The notes under the pieces: model-generated
Seen by the model: the letters and a program-made list of their open reading frames with translations, nothing else
What the model was told of the DNA's origin: nothing
Databases searched by the model: none
Position numbers and translations under genes: made by a program
Assembly: GCF_009604425.1 (NCBI RefSeq)
Contig: NZ_WEGI01000001.1
Span: 1-64,000 of the forward strand
Reading direction: 5' to 3'
DNA length: 64,000 bases
Source: Nocardia aurantia
GTDB taxonomy: Bacteria > Actinomycetota > Actinomycetes > Mycobacteriales > Mycobacteriaceae
Part shown: one piece after another, positions 54,081-64,000 of the stretch
Layout: each line of letters starts with the position of its first letter
Position numbering within the stretch: position 1 is the first letter of the stretch

Positions 54081-54875
54081 ATGCTGCTGACCATCGACGT
54101 CCGGACGACGAGCATCAACCTCGGCGTCTTCACCGGCAGCGGATCGCACGCGAAACTGGCCCGCACCTGGCGGGTGCACACCAACCCACTGCTCACCGCC
54201 GACGAGTTCGCGATGCAGGTGCGCGGGCTGCTCGGCGAGCGGCTGGACCAGGTGGTCGGGGTCGCCGCGTTGTCGACGGTGCCACCGGTCCTGCGCGAAC
54301 TGCGCACGATGCTGGGCCGCTACTGGGCCGAGGTGCCGCACGTCCTGGTGGAACCCGGTGTGCGGACCGGGATTCCGTTGCTGGTCGACAATCCCAAGGA
54401 GGTCGGCGCCGACCGGATCGTCAACTGCCTGGCGGCGTACCAGCGGTTCCACTCGGCGGCGATCGTGGTCGATTTCGGCGTCGCGACCTGTGTGGACGTG
54501 GTGTCGTCGAAGGGCGAATTCCTCGGCGGCAGCATCGCGGCCGGCGTGGAGATGGCGACCGAGGCGCTGGTGTCGAACACCGCGTTGCGCCGCGCGGAAC
54601 TGGCCCGGCCGCGGTCGGTGGTGGGCAAGAACAGCATGGAGTGCCTGCAGTCCGGCGCGATCTTCGGCTTCGCCGGGCTGGTCGACGGGCTGATCGATCG
54701 CATCCGGGACGAGCTGGACGCGGTGGTCGGCGACGACGTCGCGGTGGTGGCGACCGGCGCGGCCGCGCCGCTGATCGTGCCCGAATCGGAGACCATCGAA
54801 CATCACGAACCGCATCTGACGCTGGACGGCCTGCGCCTGGTCTACGAGCGCAATCAGCAGCAGCGACGCCGTTGA
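54081..54875 (+). CDS. coaX: Type III pantothenate kinase CoaX, probably altered active site
   Basis: 264 residues, ASKHA fold. Conserved: [24 protein letters not shown]. The phosphate loop is [12 protein letters not shown] instead of canonical DxGNT, and the second phosphate motif is [11 protein letters not shown] instead of DFGTATT. M. tuberculosis CoaX has similar changes and, as I recall, was reported inactive, with a type I kinase serving as the essential enzyme. Here activity is likewise doubtful. It follows panD at 22 nt in the pantothenate operon. Confidence 0.92.
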   Translation: MLLTIDVRTTSINLGVFTGSGSHAKLARTWRVHTNPLLTADEFAMQVRGLLGERLDQVVGVAALSTVPPVLRELRTMLGRYWAEVPHVLVEPGVRTGIPLLVDNPKEVGADRIVNCLAAYQRFHSAAIVVDFGVATCVDVVSSKGEFLGGSIAAGVEMATEALVSNTALRRAELARPRSVVGKNSMECLQSGAIFGFAGLVDGLIDRIRDELDAVVGDDVAVVATGAAAPLIVPESETIEHHEPHLTLDGLRLVYERNQQQRRR

Positions 54876-54931
54876 CCGGCTCCGGTGTCGGATTCGCCAC
54901 AGGGGTATCGGCACGCCGCCGTGGATACTGC

Positions 54932-54937
54932 TAAGCT
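54932..54937 (+). promoter_or_regulatory. Candidate -10 box TAAGCT of the cysteine leader peptide
   Basis: TAAGCT, then 7 nt, then the GTG of the leader ORF. The transcript would start at the GTG (54945). Confidence 0.6.
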
Positions 54938-54944
54938 CGCATCC

Positions 54945-54986
54945 GTGTTCAAGCGCATGATCTCCCAGGAGTGTTGTCGAGGCTGA
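54945..54986 (+). CDS. Leaderless Cys-Cys leader peptide (attenuator uORF)
   Basis: 13 codons, GTG to TGA: MFKRMISQECCRG. It has two consecutive Cys codons (TGT TGT, 54972-54977) near its end. It lies 66 nt before the cysteine dioxygenase start and begins at the predicted transcription start. Mycobacterial short ORFs of this kind with poly-Cys tracts act as cysteine-responsive attenuators of sulfur genes. A small stem (CGAGGC 54978-54983 with GCCTCG 54990-54995) lies over its stop. Peptide function as such is unlikely; the act of translation is the sensor. Very short, so the coding call rests on context. Confidence 0.75.
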   Translation: MFKRMISQECCRG

Positions 54987-55045
54987 TTCGCCTCGGCCGA
55001 TGTCGGGGCTTCGTATCTGCCCCGGTCGTCCACTTCTCCTGGAGA
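54961..55045 (+). promoter_or_regulatory. Attenuator fold sequestering the cysteine dioxygenase ribosome binding site
   Basis: TCTCCCAGGAG (54961-54971), in the leader ORF just before the Cys codons, is complementary to CTCCTGGAGA (55036-55045), which contains the ribosome binding site of the next gene: ten pairs with one bulged C. Between them lies a stem CGGGGC (55004-55009) with GCCCCG (55019-55024). A ribosome stalled at the Cys codons would cover the first arm and free the ribosome binding site. Confidence 0.65.
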
Positions 55046-55052
55046 TTCGCTC

Positions 55053-55697
55053 ATGCGTTCTTCTGTTTCTTCCGCTCGTTCCGTCACCGTGACCGCACCC
55101 CCGTTGGTGGCCGGTACCCCCTTGGTGCGTGCGCGCCCGCTGCCGTCGGATGTCGTCGATCGACCCGTGGCCTCGGCGCTGCCCACCCGGTTGCGGCCGG
55201 CCGATCTGCTGCGGCTCACCGACGAGGGCGCCGAGGATGTGCTGGCCGGCCGGTACGACCATCTGCTGCCCGCCGGTGGGGCCTGGCCCACGGCGAACCG
55301 GTGGGCCACGCGGCTGCAGTCCGACGACGAGGTCGACGTCTGGCTGATCAGCTGGGTGCCGGACAAATCCACCGAATTGCACGACCATGCCGGTTCGCTC
55401 GGAGCGCTCACCGTACTCGGTGGCGCATTGTCGGAATTCCGTTGGAATGGAAGGGAATTGCGACAGCGGACGTTGTCCGCCGGCGACCAGGCCTCGTTTC
55501 CGCTGGGGTGGGTGCACGACGTGGTGCGCGCCCCCGACCAGCTCGCGGGCCCGGGTGGGCCGCAGGACCCGACCCTGTCGGTACACGCCTACTCGCCGCC
55601 GCTGACCGCCATGTCCTATTACGAGATCACCGGCCACGGGTCGCTGCGGCGGACCCGGACAGTGCTCACCGATCAGCCCGAAGGCGATGTGAAATGA
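55053..55697 (+). CDS. Cysteine dioxygenase family protein
   Basis: 214 residues, cupin fold. The metal-binding motif is STELHDHAGSLGALTVLGG (two His and the following acidic side) near residue 109. SAGDQASFPLGWVHDVVRAP carries the third His, and SVHAYSPPLTAMSYYE the C-terminal conserved Tyr/His. Would oxidise cysteine (or a related thiol) to its sulfinate. A Ser/Arg-rich N-terminus of about 30 residues has no clear role. CTGGAGA 7 nt before the ATG is the site hidden by the attenuator. Overlaps the rhodanese gene by 4 nt. Confidence 0.92.
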   Translation: MRSSVSSARSVTVTAPPLVAGTPLVRARPLPSDVVDRPVASALPTRLRPADLLRLTDEGAEDVLAGRYDHLLPAGGAWPTANRWATRLQSDDEVDVWLISWVPDKSTELHDHAGSLGALTVLGGALSEFRWNGRELRQRTLSAGDQASFPLGWVHDVVRAPDQLAGPGGPQDPTLSVHAYSPPLTAMSYYEITGHGSLRRTRTVLTDQPEGDVK

Positions 55698-56125
55698 CCC
55701 ACCTGACCATCGATCGCATGCTGGAGAACGCCCGGGCACAACTGCGCCGGATCTACTCGTTCGAATTGCCGCAGGCGGTCGCCCGCGGCGCGCTGCTGGT
55801 CGATATTCGGCCGCAGGCACAGCGCGTCAAGGAAGGCACGCTGCCGGGCGCGCTGGTGATCGAGCGGAATGTCCTGGAATGGCGGCTGGATCCGACCAGT
55901 TCGGCCCGGTTGTCGCTGGCCACCGACCACGAGGTGGAATGGATCGTGGTCTGCTCCGAGGGCTATACCTCGAGCCTGGCCGCGGCGGCCCTGCAACAAC
56001 TGGGCCTGCATCGTTCCACCGATCTCGTCGGCGGCTATCAGGCATTGAAGGCGGCCGGCCTGTTGTCGGTCGCGGCGCGGTCGCCGCATTTCGCGCGCGA
56101 GGTCAACACGCTGGCTTCGCTGTAA
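55694..56125 (+). CDS. Rhodanese domain protein (sulfurtransferase)
   Basis: 143 residues, single rhodanese domain. QAVARGALLVDIRPQAQRVKEGTLPGALVIER is the entry half; the active-site loop is VVCSEGYTSSLAAAAL, with catalytic Cys in CSEGYTS. DLVGGYQALKAAGL closes the domain. Likely handles persulfide sulfur released in cysteine catabolism. Its ATG overlaps the cysteine dioxygenase stop (ATGA), so both sit under the leader peptide. Confidence 0.93.
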   Translation: MTHLTIDRMLENARAQLRRIYSFELPQAVARGALLVDIRPQAQRVKEGTLPGALVIERNVLEWRLDPTSSARLSLATDHEVEWIVVCSEGYTSSLAAAALQQLGLHRSTDLVGGYQALKAAGLLSVAARSPHFAREVNTLASL

Positions 56126-56203
56126 ATTCGTACCCGAAGCGATACGGAGTCGTTACCGGTTCGGCCGCGCTCGCCCGCGCATAAATGGGTTTCGGGCGCA
56201 GGA

Positions 56204-56209
56204 TAGGCT
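56204..56209 (+). promoter_or_regulatory. Candidate -10 box TAGGCT of leaderless lysS
   Basis: TAGGCT lies 8 nt before the GTG at 56218; no ribosome binding site is visible. Confidence 0.45.
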
Positions 56210-56217
56210 GGTTCTCC

Positions 56218-57783
56218 GTGAGCAACGCGAACCCCCCTTCGTCCGGTCGAGACCGGGACGGCGTACCTGCCGGGCAATCCCGTCCTGCCGCAGCGGAAGT
56301 CGAGCTGCCCGAGCAGATGCGGATTCGCCGGGAGAAGCGGGAGCGGTTGCTGGAGTCCGGCGGCGAGGCATATCCCGTGGTGGTGCCGCGCACGCACACG
56401 CTGGCGGAAATTCGGGCCGCCTATCCGGAGCTCGCGGCGGATACCCGGACCGGCCTGGAGGCCGGCGTCGCGGGCCGCATCATATTCATGCGCAATACCG
56501 GCAAGTTGTGTTTCGCGACTCTGCAGGAGGGCGACGGCACCCAGTTGCAGGCGATGATCAGCCTCGCCGGTGTCGGGCCCGATCGGCTGGCCGCCTGGAA
56601 GGCCGATGTCGACCTCGGTGACTTCGTATTCGTGCACGGTGAGGTGATCACCTCCCGCACCGGCGAATTGAGCGTCATGGCCGACTCGTGGTCGATGGCC
56701 GCGAAGGCGTTGCGCCCGTTGCCGGTGGCCTTCAAGGAGATGAACGAGGAGGCACGGGTCCGGCAACGCTATGTGGACCTGATCGTGCGGCCGGAGGCGC
56801 GGGAAATGGCGCGCACCCGGGTGGCGGTGGTGCGGGCATTGCGTAATGCGTTGGAGCGCAGAGGTTTCCTGGAAGTGGAGACCCCGATGCTGCAGACGCT
56901 GCACGGCGGCGCCGCGGCCCGGCCGTTCGTCACCCATTCCAATGCGCTCGACATCGATCTGTACCTGCGTATCGCGCCGGAGCTGTTCCTGAAGCGCTGT
57001 GTGGTCGGTGGTATCGAGAAGGTCTTCGAGATCAACCGGAACTTCCGCAACGAGGGCGCGGACTCCACACATTCGCCGGAGTTCGCCATGTTGGAAACAT
57101 ACGAGGCGTATGGCACCTACGACGATTCCGCGCGGATGATGCGTGAATTGATCCAGGAGGTTGCCCGCGAGGCGTACGGAACACTCGTGGTCACGCTGGC
57201 GGACGGGACCGAATACGACTTGGGCGGCGAGTGGACGACGGTGGAGATGTACCCGTCGCTGTCCGATGCGCTCGGTGTGCAGGTCACCCCCGAAACGACG
57301 GTGCCGGAATTGCTGTCGCTGGCCGATCGGGTGGGTCTGGAAATTCCCGAGGGCAAGGGCTACGGCCACGGCAAACTGGTCGAGGAACTGTGGGAGCACA
57401 GCTACGGTGACAAGCTCTACGCGCCGACTTTCGTGCGCGACTTCCCGGTGGAGACGTCACCGTTGACCCGGCAGCATCGCGACAAGCCGGGCGTCACCGA
57501 GAAGTGGGATCTGTACGTGCGCGGCTTCGAGTTGGCCACCGGCTATTCGGAACTGGTCGATCCCGTGATTCAGCGCGAGCGGTTCATGGATCAGGCGAGA
57601 TTGGCCGCGGCGGGCGACGACGAGGCGATGCGCCTGGACGAGGACTTCCTCGCCGCGATGGAACAGGGCATGCCGCCGACGACCGGTACCGGTATGGGAA
57701 TCGATCGCTTGCTGATGGCGTTGACCGGGCACGGAATCCGGGAAACGATACTGTTCCCAATTGTGCGTCCGGCGGCACGCTGA
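56218..57783 (+). CDS. lysS: Lysyl-tRNA synthetase, class II
   Basis: 521 residues from GTG 56218. The N-terminal OB-fold anticodon-binding domain has [20 protein letters not shown]. The class II motifs are intact: motif 1 near [20 protein letters not shown], motif 2 [11 protein letters not shown], and motif 3 [15 protein letters not shown]. An N-terminal extension of about 30 residues is Pro/Arg-rich. The upstream in-frame ATG at 56185 lies in promoter sequence. Positioned before lsr2 and clpC as in Rv3598c-Rv3596c. Confidence 0.97.
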   Translation: MSNANPPSSGRDRDGVPAGQSRPAAAEVELPEQMRIRREKRERLLESGGEAYPVVVPRTHTLAEIRAAYPELAADTRTGLEAGVAGRIIFMRNTGKLCFATLQEGDGTQLQAMISLAGVGPDRLAAWKADVDLGDFVFVHGEVITSRTGELSVMADSWSMAAKALRPLPVAFKEMNEEARVRQRYVDLIVRPEAREMARTRVAVVRALRNALERRGFLEVETPMLQTLHGGAAARPFVTHSNALDIDLYLRIAPELFLKRCVVGGIEKVFEINRNFRNEGADSTHSPEFAMLETYEAYGTYDDSARMMRELIQEVAREAYGTLVVTLADGTEYDLGGEWTTVEMYPSLSDALGVQVTPETTVPELLSLADRVGLEIPEGKGYGHGKLVEELWEHSYGDKLYAPTFVRDFPVETSPLTRQHRDKPGVTEKWDLYVRGFELATGYSELVDPVIQRERFMDQARLAAAGDDEAMRLDEDFLAAMEQGMPPTTGTGMGIDRLLMALTGHGIRETILFPIVRPAAR

Positions 57784-57815
57784 CAGTCACTTGAATCGAA
57801 AGTCGAATCTTCGTG

Positions 57816-57843
57816 TTGGAAATCTCGGAATTCGAGGTATTCT
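57816..57843 (+). promoter_or_regulatory. Promoter of lsr2
   Basis: TTGGAA (57816-57821), a 16-bp spacer, TATTCT (57838-57843), in an AT-rich pocket. Such AT-rich DNA is also the preferred target of Lsr2 itself, so autoregulation is possible. Confidence 0.6.
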
Positions 57844-57901
57844 CAACTCGGGTATCGGCCCCGGTTAGCGGGTCGCACGATTTCGAGAGGACGTTCATCT
57901 C

Positions 57902-58264
57902 ATGGCAAAGAAGGTCACCGTTAGCCTGATCGACGATGTCGACGGTGAGTCCATCGCGGACGAGACCGTCGAGTTCGCGATCGACGGTGTGTCGTACGAG
58001 ATCGACCTGTCCGCGGCAAATGCGGCAAAGCTTCGCGACGGGCTGGAGGAGTGGGTGTCCAACGCGCGCCGGGTCAGCGGCCGGCGTCGCAGCAAGCCGG
58101 CCGGCACCGGCACCGGAGCGCCCAAGAGCCGGGTGTCGATGGATCGCGAACAGAGCGCCGCAATTCGCGAATGGGCGCGCCGTAAGGGACACAAGGTCTC
58201 CGCGCGCGGCCGTATCTCGGCGGACATTACCGAGGCTTACAACAAGGAGGTCGGCCGCAGCTAG
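57902..58264 (+). CDS. lsr2: Nucleoid-associated silencer Lsr2
   Basis: 120 residues, H-NS-like xenogeneic silencer of actinobacteria. The N-terminal dimerisation part is [25 protein letters not shown], the C-terminal DNA-binding domain is [19 protein letters not shown], with the AT-hook-like RGR that enters the minor groove of AT-rich DNA. GAGAGGA precedes the ATG by 10 nt. Confidence 0.98.
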   Translation: MAKKVTVSLIDDVDGESIADETVEFAIDGVSYEIDLSAANAAKLRDGLEEWVSNARRVSGRRRSKPAGTGTGAPKSRVSMDREQSAAIREWARRKGHKVSARGRISADITEAYNKEVGRS

Positions 58265-58460
58265 CGGCTTTCCGCCGCTACCGCCCGGAGGAATCGTGGT
58301 GACCCGGGCGGTGGCGGTAATTTCATTCCCTTTCCGCATAACCGGGGCATGTGTCCTCCGGTCGCACAAGGGGTGCGATCTTGCTCGGCGTGGGGTCGCG
58401 CGGCACCATGGAAACCGTGCGCACACGTCGCTGGGTCGGGCAGCCTGAGGTAACGCTGTA

Positions 58461-59084
58461 GTGACCGCCTTCCATGGATCATTCCTCCGATTCACCGACG
58501 ACACGGGCAGGCCGCAGGAACTGGTGCTCTCTCCGGATCGGCAGCGCCTGACCATCGGGCGCTCCCCGCAGGCCGACGTCACGCTGTCCTGGGACGCCGA
58601 GGTCTCCCGGTTGCACGCGGCGATCGAATATCTGGGCGCGCACTGGACCATCGTCGACGACGGTCTGTCCCGCAACGGCACCTTCGTCAACGGCGAACGG
58701 CTGGTCGGCCGGCGCCGGCTGGTGGCCGGCGACCGGATCCGGGTCGGCACCTCGATGATGTCGTTCCACGATTTCAGCGGCGTGGTGGACGACGCGACCC
58801 GTACGTCCTCCGGCTCGTTGCCCACCCTGCGCTCGCTCACCGATACCCAGCGCGCGGTCCTGATCGCGCTGTGCCGCCCGTACAAGAACAACGCCGGGTT
58901 CGCGACCCCCGCCTCCAACCAGCAGATCGCCAGCGAGCTGTTCCTCAGCGTGGACGCCATCAAGACGCATCTGCGCGCATTGTTCGGCAAGTTCGGCGTC
59001 GAGGATCTGCCGCAGAATCAGAAGCGGGTCAAGCTGGCCGCTCTGGCGCTGCAGAGCGGCATCGTCTCCGAGCGGGACCTCTGA
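58461..59084 (+). CDS. FHA domain protein with C-terminal helix-turn-helix
   Basis: 207 residues. The FHA domain has LTIGRSPQADVTLSWDAEVSRLHAAIEYLG (conserved GR and SRxH), then DDGLSRNGTFVNG (the NG loop), so phosphothreonine binding is intact. After residue 115 a LuxR/SARP-like region follows: LTDTQRAVLIALCRPY, then ASNQQIASELFLSVDAIKTHLRALFGKFGV, a GerE-type helix-turn-helix. A phospho-dependent transcription regulator is likely, perhaps downstream of a Ser/Thr kinase. It sits between lsr2 and clpC, a slot that is empty in M. tuberculosis as I recall. GTG start, weak upstream signal. Confidence 0.88.
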   Translation: MTAFHGSFLRFTDDTGRPQELVLSPDRQRLTIGRSPQADVTLSWDAEVSRLHAAIEYLGAHWTIVDDGLSRNGTFVNGERLVGRRRLVAGDRIRVGTSMMSFHDFSGVVDDATRTSSGSLPTLRSLTDTQRAVLIALCRPYKNNAGFATPASNQQIASELFLSVDAIKTHLRALFGKFGVEDLPQNQKRVKLAALALQSGIVSERDL

Positions 59085-59377
59085 GACAGGCGGGTCCGTC
59101 CCGTACGGGCTGCTCGGAGCCGTCGGCGGACCGGATTGCGGGTGTTCGCTACGGGCATATCCGGGACGGAACGTTCGCTGTAGCAGTCACGTTATGACTG
59201 AAAGAGTCGCGTTGTCGCCGGTTCGCAATAGGGTGGACGGACGACGGCAGTGACCCCCGCCAACTAGAGTGGAGGCGGGGAGGTGCAACCCCAGGGCTTC
59301 ATGGCAGGCTGGCGCCCACAACTCAATGGCATGTGGCGCCGGATGCCGTCGAAAGCGGAGCAGGAAGTGAGGGAGCG
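59085..59377. other. clpC promoter region, 293 bp
   Basis: Holds the clpC promoters. Two TANNNT boxes are present (TAGGGT 59229-59234 and TAGAGT 59265-59270), but I cannot assign convincing -35 partners or a definite ClgR site. No gene is seen. Confidence 0.4.
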
Positions 59378-61918
<2,541 letters not shown>

Positions 61919-61927
61919 GTACTCCAC

Positions 61928-61974
61928 CGAAAGCCCCGCTGTCTCCGGGTTCGCCCGGGGCGGCGGGGCTTTCG
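61928..61974 (+). terminator. clpC terminator hairpin
   Basis: CGAAAGCCCCGC (61928-61939) pairs perfectly with GCGGGGCTTTCG (61963-61974). Inside it lies a second stem, CCGGG/CCCGG. It starts 9 nt after the clpC stop. Confidence 0.85.
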
Positions 61975-62025
61975 CCGTTTCCGGGTCCCGAAAATCACTG
62001 GCGGCGATCCACCGGAGGGCGCATC

Positions 62026-62832
62026 GTGCAGACGGCACCCGAGCGAAAGGCCGTCATGCTCACCGATTCCCAGATCGAGGCGTTCGTCACCGACGGATAC
62101 GTCCGCGTCGAGCGCGCGTTCCCCCGCGCGGTCGCCGATGCCGGCCGGGAGATTCTCTGGCGGGCAACCGGTTTCGACCCGCACGAGCCGGCCACGTGGA
62201 CGGTTCCCGTCGTCCGCCTGGCCGACCACGCCGAGGAGCCCTTCCGCCACGCCGTCACCGCACCCGCCCTGACCGAGGCCTTCGACCAGCTGGTCGGTCC
62301 GGGCCGCTGGATCCCCCGCAACAGCCTCGGCAGCTGGCCGATCCGATTTCCCAGCGCGGAATCCCCGGGCGACGACGGCTGGCACATCGACGCGAGCTTC
62401 CCCGGCAGCGGCGATCCCGGCGACTATTTCCGCTGGCGGATCACTGTGACCTCGACCGGCCGCGCCCTGCTGATGCTGTTCCTGTTCTCCGATGTCGGAC
62501 CGGACGACGCACCGACCCGGATCCGGATCGGCTCGCATCTGCGCATGGCGAAAGCGCTGGAACCTCACGGTCTTCCGGGCGCGGAGATGATCGGCCTGCT
62601 CGACGACTACGCCGCCACCGCCGACCTGCCGGAAACCGCGGCCACCGGCGCCGCCGGCGACGTCTACCTCTGCCACCCCTTCCTCGTCCACGCTGCCCAG
62701 CCCCACCGCGGTCGTCGGCCGAAATTCATGGCTCAGCCCCCGCTGGGCCTGCGCGACCCGTGCGTCCTCGACCGCGCCGACGGCGCCTACACCCCGCTGG
62801 AACGCGCGATCCGGCTCGGTCTGGGCCGCTGA
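62026..62832 (+). CDS. Phytanoyl-CoA dioxygenase (PhyH) family protein
   Basis: 268 residues. Fe(II)/2-oxoglutarate ligands: WHIDASFPG (HxD) near residue 120 and a distal His in LCHPFLVHAAQPHRGRRPKF, with the following Arg for 2-oxoglutarate. AFVTDGYVRVERAFPR is the usual family N-terminus. Hydroxylates an unknown substrate. GGAGG 7 nt before the GTG at 62026 supports this start; an ATG at 62056 with GAAAGG is a second option. It stands alone after clpC. Confidence 0.85.
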   Translation: MQTAPERKAVMLTDSQIEAFVTDGYVRVERAFPRAVADAGREILWRATGFDPHEPATWTVPVVRLADHAEEPFRHAVTAPALTEAFDQLVGPGRWIPRNSLGSWPIRFPSAESPGDDGWHIDASFPGSGDPGDYFRWRITVTSTGRALLMLFLFSDVGPDDAPTRIRIGSHLRMAKALEPHGLPGAEMIGLLDDYAATADLPETAATGAAGDVYLCHPFLVHAAQPHRGRRPKFMAQPPLGLRDPCVLDRADGAYTPLERAIRLGLGR

Positions 62833-63032
62833 AGGCAAACCCACACTACTCGTGTCGGTCGGGTCGGACCGCTCTGTTCAGCCGACCGCGTCGCCCAGGA
62901 CGACTCGACGGTGAACCACTGTGAGTGGCGGGCGGGCGGCCCCCGTGGTTCTCGAACGGCTCGGAGCTTCGCGCCGTGCCGGCGGGAGCCGGTGTGGCGA
63001 GCAGAGCACGAGTTCGGTCGGACGGGATCCGC

Positions 63033-63842
63033 TCAGCGCAGCCGGGCCAGCGCCGGCGCGAACAGGTCGACCAGTTCCGCGGGCACGATCACCTCGTCGA
63101 TGCCGAACTTGTCCCGGCGACCGGTCAGGATGTCCGCGATCGCGGCCGGATCCTCGGGCAGGACGGCGATCGACCCGGCCTCCCGGAGATCGGCCGCGTT
63201 CAGCCCCTGGGCGGCTACGAAGGCGTTGAGCCGATCGCCGATCCCGGCGATCTGGAGGCTGAGCGCGACCGGGCCCAACTCGGCGGGCCGGTCGGCGGCA
63301 CTGTCCCCGACGTGGGCGACGAGGCTGTTCAGATCCTCCTCGGTGGCCTGCGGTCCGGTCGCCAGCAGGATCCGGTCGGCCGCCGTCGCCGCGGCCGCCA
63401 GCATCTTCGGCCCGCCCGCGGCGATGACGATCGGCGGCGCGGGATCCACCTCCGCGCGGACCGAAGCCGCCGTGGCGAGCAACCGCGTTCGCCGCTCCGC
63501 CGTCGACCCGGCCGCCCGGCCGAGTTTCCGCAACTGGGTGTCGGTATCCGGTCGGCCGACGCCCAGCCCGAGTTCGAACCGCCCGTCGGAAAGCAGTTGC
63601 AGTGCGGCGGTTTCGCGCACGGTCTCCGGCGCGAGCCGCAGCGGATCGGCGAGCACGTTCGGCCGCAGCCGCAGCTCGGTGGTGACCGCCGCCGCGGCCG
63701 CCAGCGCCGGGAACGGCGACAACGTGTAGACAGTGTCGGGCAGCAGCAGGGTGTGGTAACCGTCCTGTTCGGCGGTACGCGCGGTCCGCAGCCATTCCGC
63801 CGCGGATCCCGGAACGGACATGAGGCCGAATCGCAGGGCCAT
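63033..63842 (-). CDS. LLM class flavin-dependent oxidoreductase
   Basis: 269 residues, luciferase-like TIM barrel. MALRFGLMSVPGSAAEWL at the N-terminus, ELRLRPNVLADPLRLAPETVRETAALQLLSDGRFELGLGVG in the middle (the pattern typical of the F420- or FMN-dependent LLM family), and PPIVIAAGGPKMLAAAA later. Substrate unknown. GGAGG 7 nt before ATG 63842 supports the start over the upstream 63860. Confidence 0.92.
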   Translation of the reverse strand: MALRFGLMSVPGSAAEWLRTARTAEQDGYHTLLLPDTVYTLSPFPALAAAAAVTTELRLRPNVLADPLRLAPETVRETAALQLLSDGRFELGLGVGRPDTDTQLRKLGRAAGSTAERRTRLLATAASVRAEVDPAPPIVIAAGGPKMLAAAATAADRILLATGPQATEEDLNSLVAHVGDSAADRPAELGPVALSLQIAGIGDRLNAFVAAQGLNAADLREAGSIAVLPEDPAAIADILTGRRDKFGIDEVIVPAELVDLFAPALARLR

Positions 63843-64000
63843 GATGAAACCTCCTCGCACAGTGGCTTTCCCGATTTACGACCGGCATACCGGACATCGC
63901 ATTCCCGCTCCCGGCGTGCTGTCCGAATACCGCCGGGCCGCCGTGGCCGGGCCATTCGGCCTGTGTCCGGCGATGTCGTGCCGAGGCGGTGACCTGCGGT

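Noticed and set aside
54081..56125. Cysteine dioxygenase/rhodanese pair as recently acquired foreign DNA between coaX and lysS
   Set aside because: GC content and codon style match the neighbours, and there are no flanking repeats or mobility genes. It looks like an old, integrated operon.
59085..59377. ClgR operator upstream of clpC
   Set aside because: Fragments such as GTTCGC occur several times, but I could not find a properly spaced inverted pair matching a ClgR site.

Overview
This is a 64 kb piece of a high-GC actinobacterial chromosome. Gene content and order follow the Mycobacterium tuberculosis Rv3667 to Rv3596c segment, from memory of that map: acs, Fic-like gene, HAD phosphatase, 6C RNA, ssd, tad genes, DECH helicase, cspA, topA, holB, tRNA-Thr, then ppa, dacB, DUF2342 zincin, tilS, hpt, then ftsH, the fol genes, pan genes, coaX, lysS, lsr2 and clpC. 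The extra genes between these blocks, Lsr2, and a SAM-IV-type riboswitch point to a mycolic-acid actinomycete, most likely Nocardia or a close relative. I see no prophage, insertion sequence or CRISPR array.

Layout. 1-8.6 kb: 5' part of acetyl-CoA synthetase, a degenerate Fic-fold gene, a membrane-anchored HAD phosphatase, the 6C small RNA, and a compact ssd-tadA-tadB-tadC-pilin-tadE operon for a Flp-type pilus. 8.9-17.5 kb: MrfA-type helicase, cold-shock protein, topoisomerase I, DinB-fold enzyme, DNA polymerase III delta' and tRNA-Thr(CGT). 17.5-27 kb is an accessory block: an SDR/TetR pair with a clear operator, a YbaK-type deacylase, a flavin reductase, a LysE exporter, a SAM-IV-type riboswitch before a class V aminotransferase, and an SDR/dihydrodipicolinate-reductase-like pair behind a promoter carrying a perfect KstR box and a CRP-like site. 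A truncated OHCU-decarboxylase-like gene and a dienoyl-CoA isomerase follow. 27-32 kb: ppa, dacB, DUF2342 zincin, tilS, hpt. 32.4-44.2 kb is a second accessory block: LysR, amidase, a minisatellite, a large membrane Ser/Thr kinase, phosphoketolase, two small-molecule kinases with DUF2277, a DUF1266 protein and a PH/SHOCT-like protein. 44.5-54.9 kb: ftsH, folE-folP-folB-folK-DUF3180, then a membrane protein, a DUF2520 protein, panC-panD-coaX, mostly coupled by overlapping stop/start codons. 54.9-64 kb: a cysteine leader peptide with a cysteine dioxygenase/rhodanese operon, lysS, lsr2, an FHA-HTH regulator, clpC, a phytanoyl-CoA-dioxygenase-like enzyme and an F420/flavin LLM-type oxidoreductase.

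The most interesting regulatory material is (1) the leaderless 13-codon frame with two consecutive Cys codons at 54945-54986, whose coding sequence can pair almost perfectly with the ribosome binding site of the downstream cysteine dioxygenase gene; (2) the KstR box lying in the -35/-10 spacer at 23665-23678, with a CRP-like palindrome next to it; (3) the SAM-IV-type riboswitch at 21418; and (4) repeated use of leaderless starts (a TANNNT box 6-8 nt before the start codon) across the window. All functional assignments rest on reading motifs and recalled family knowledge. No database search was run.
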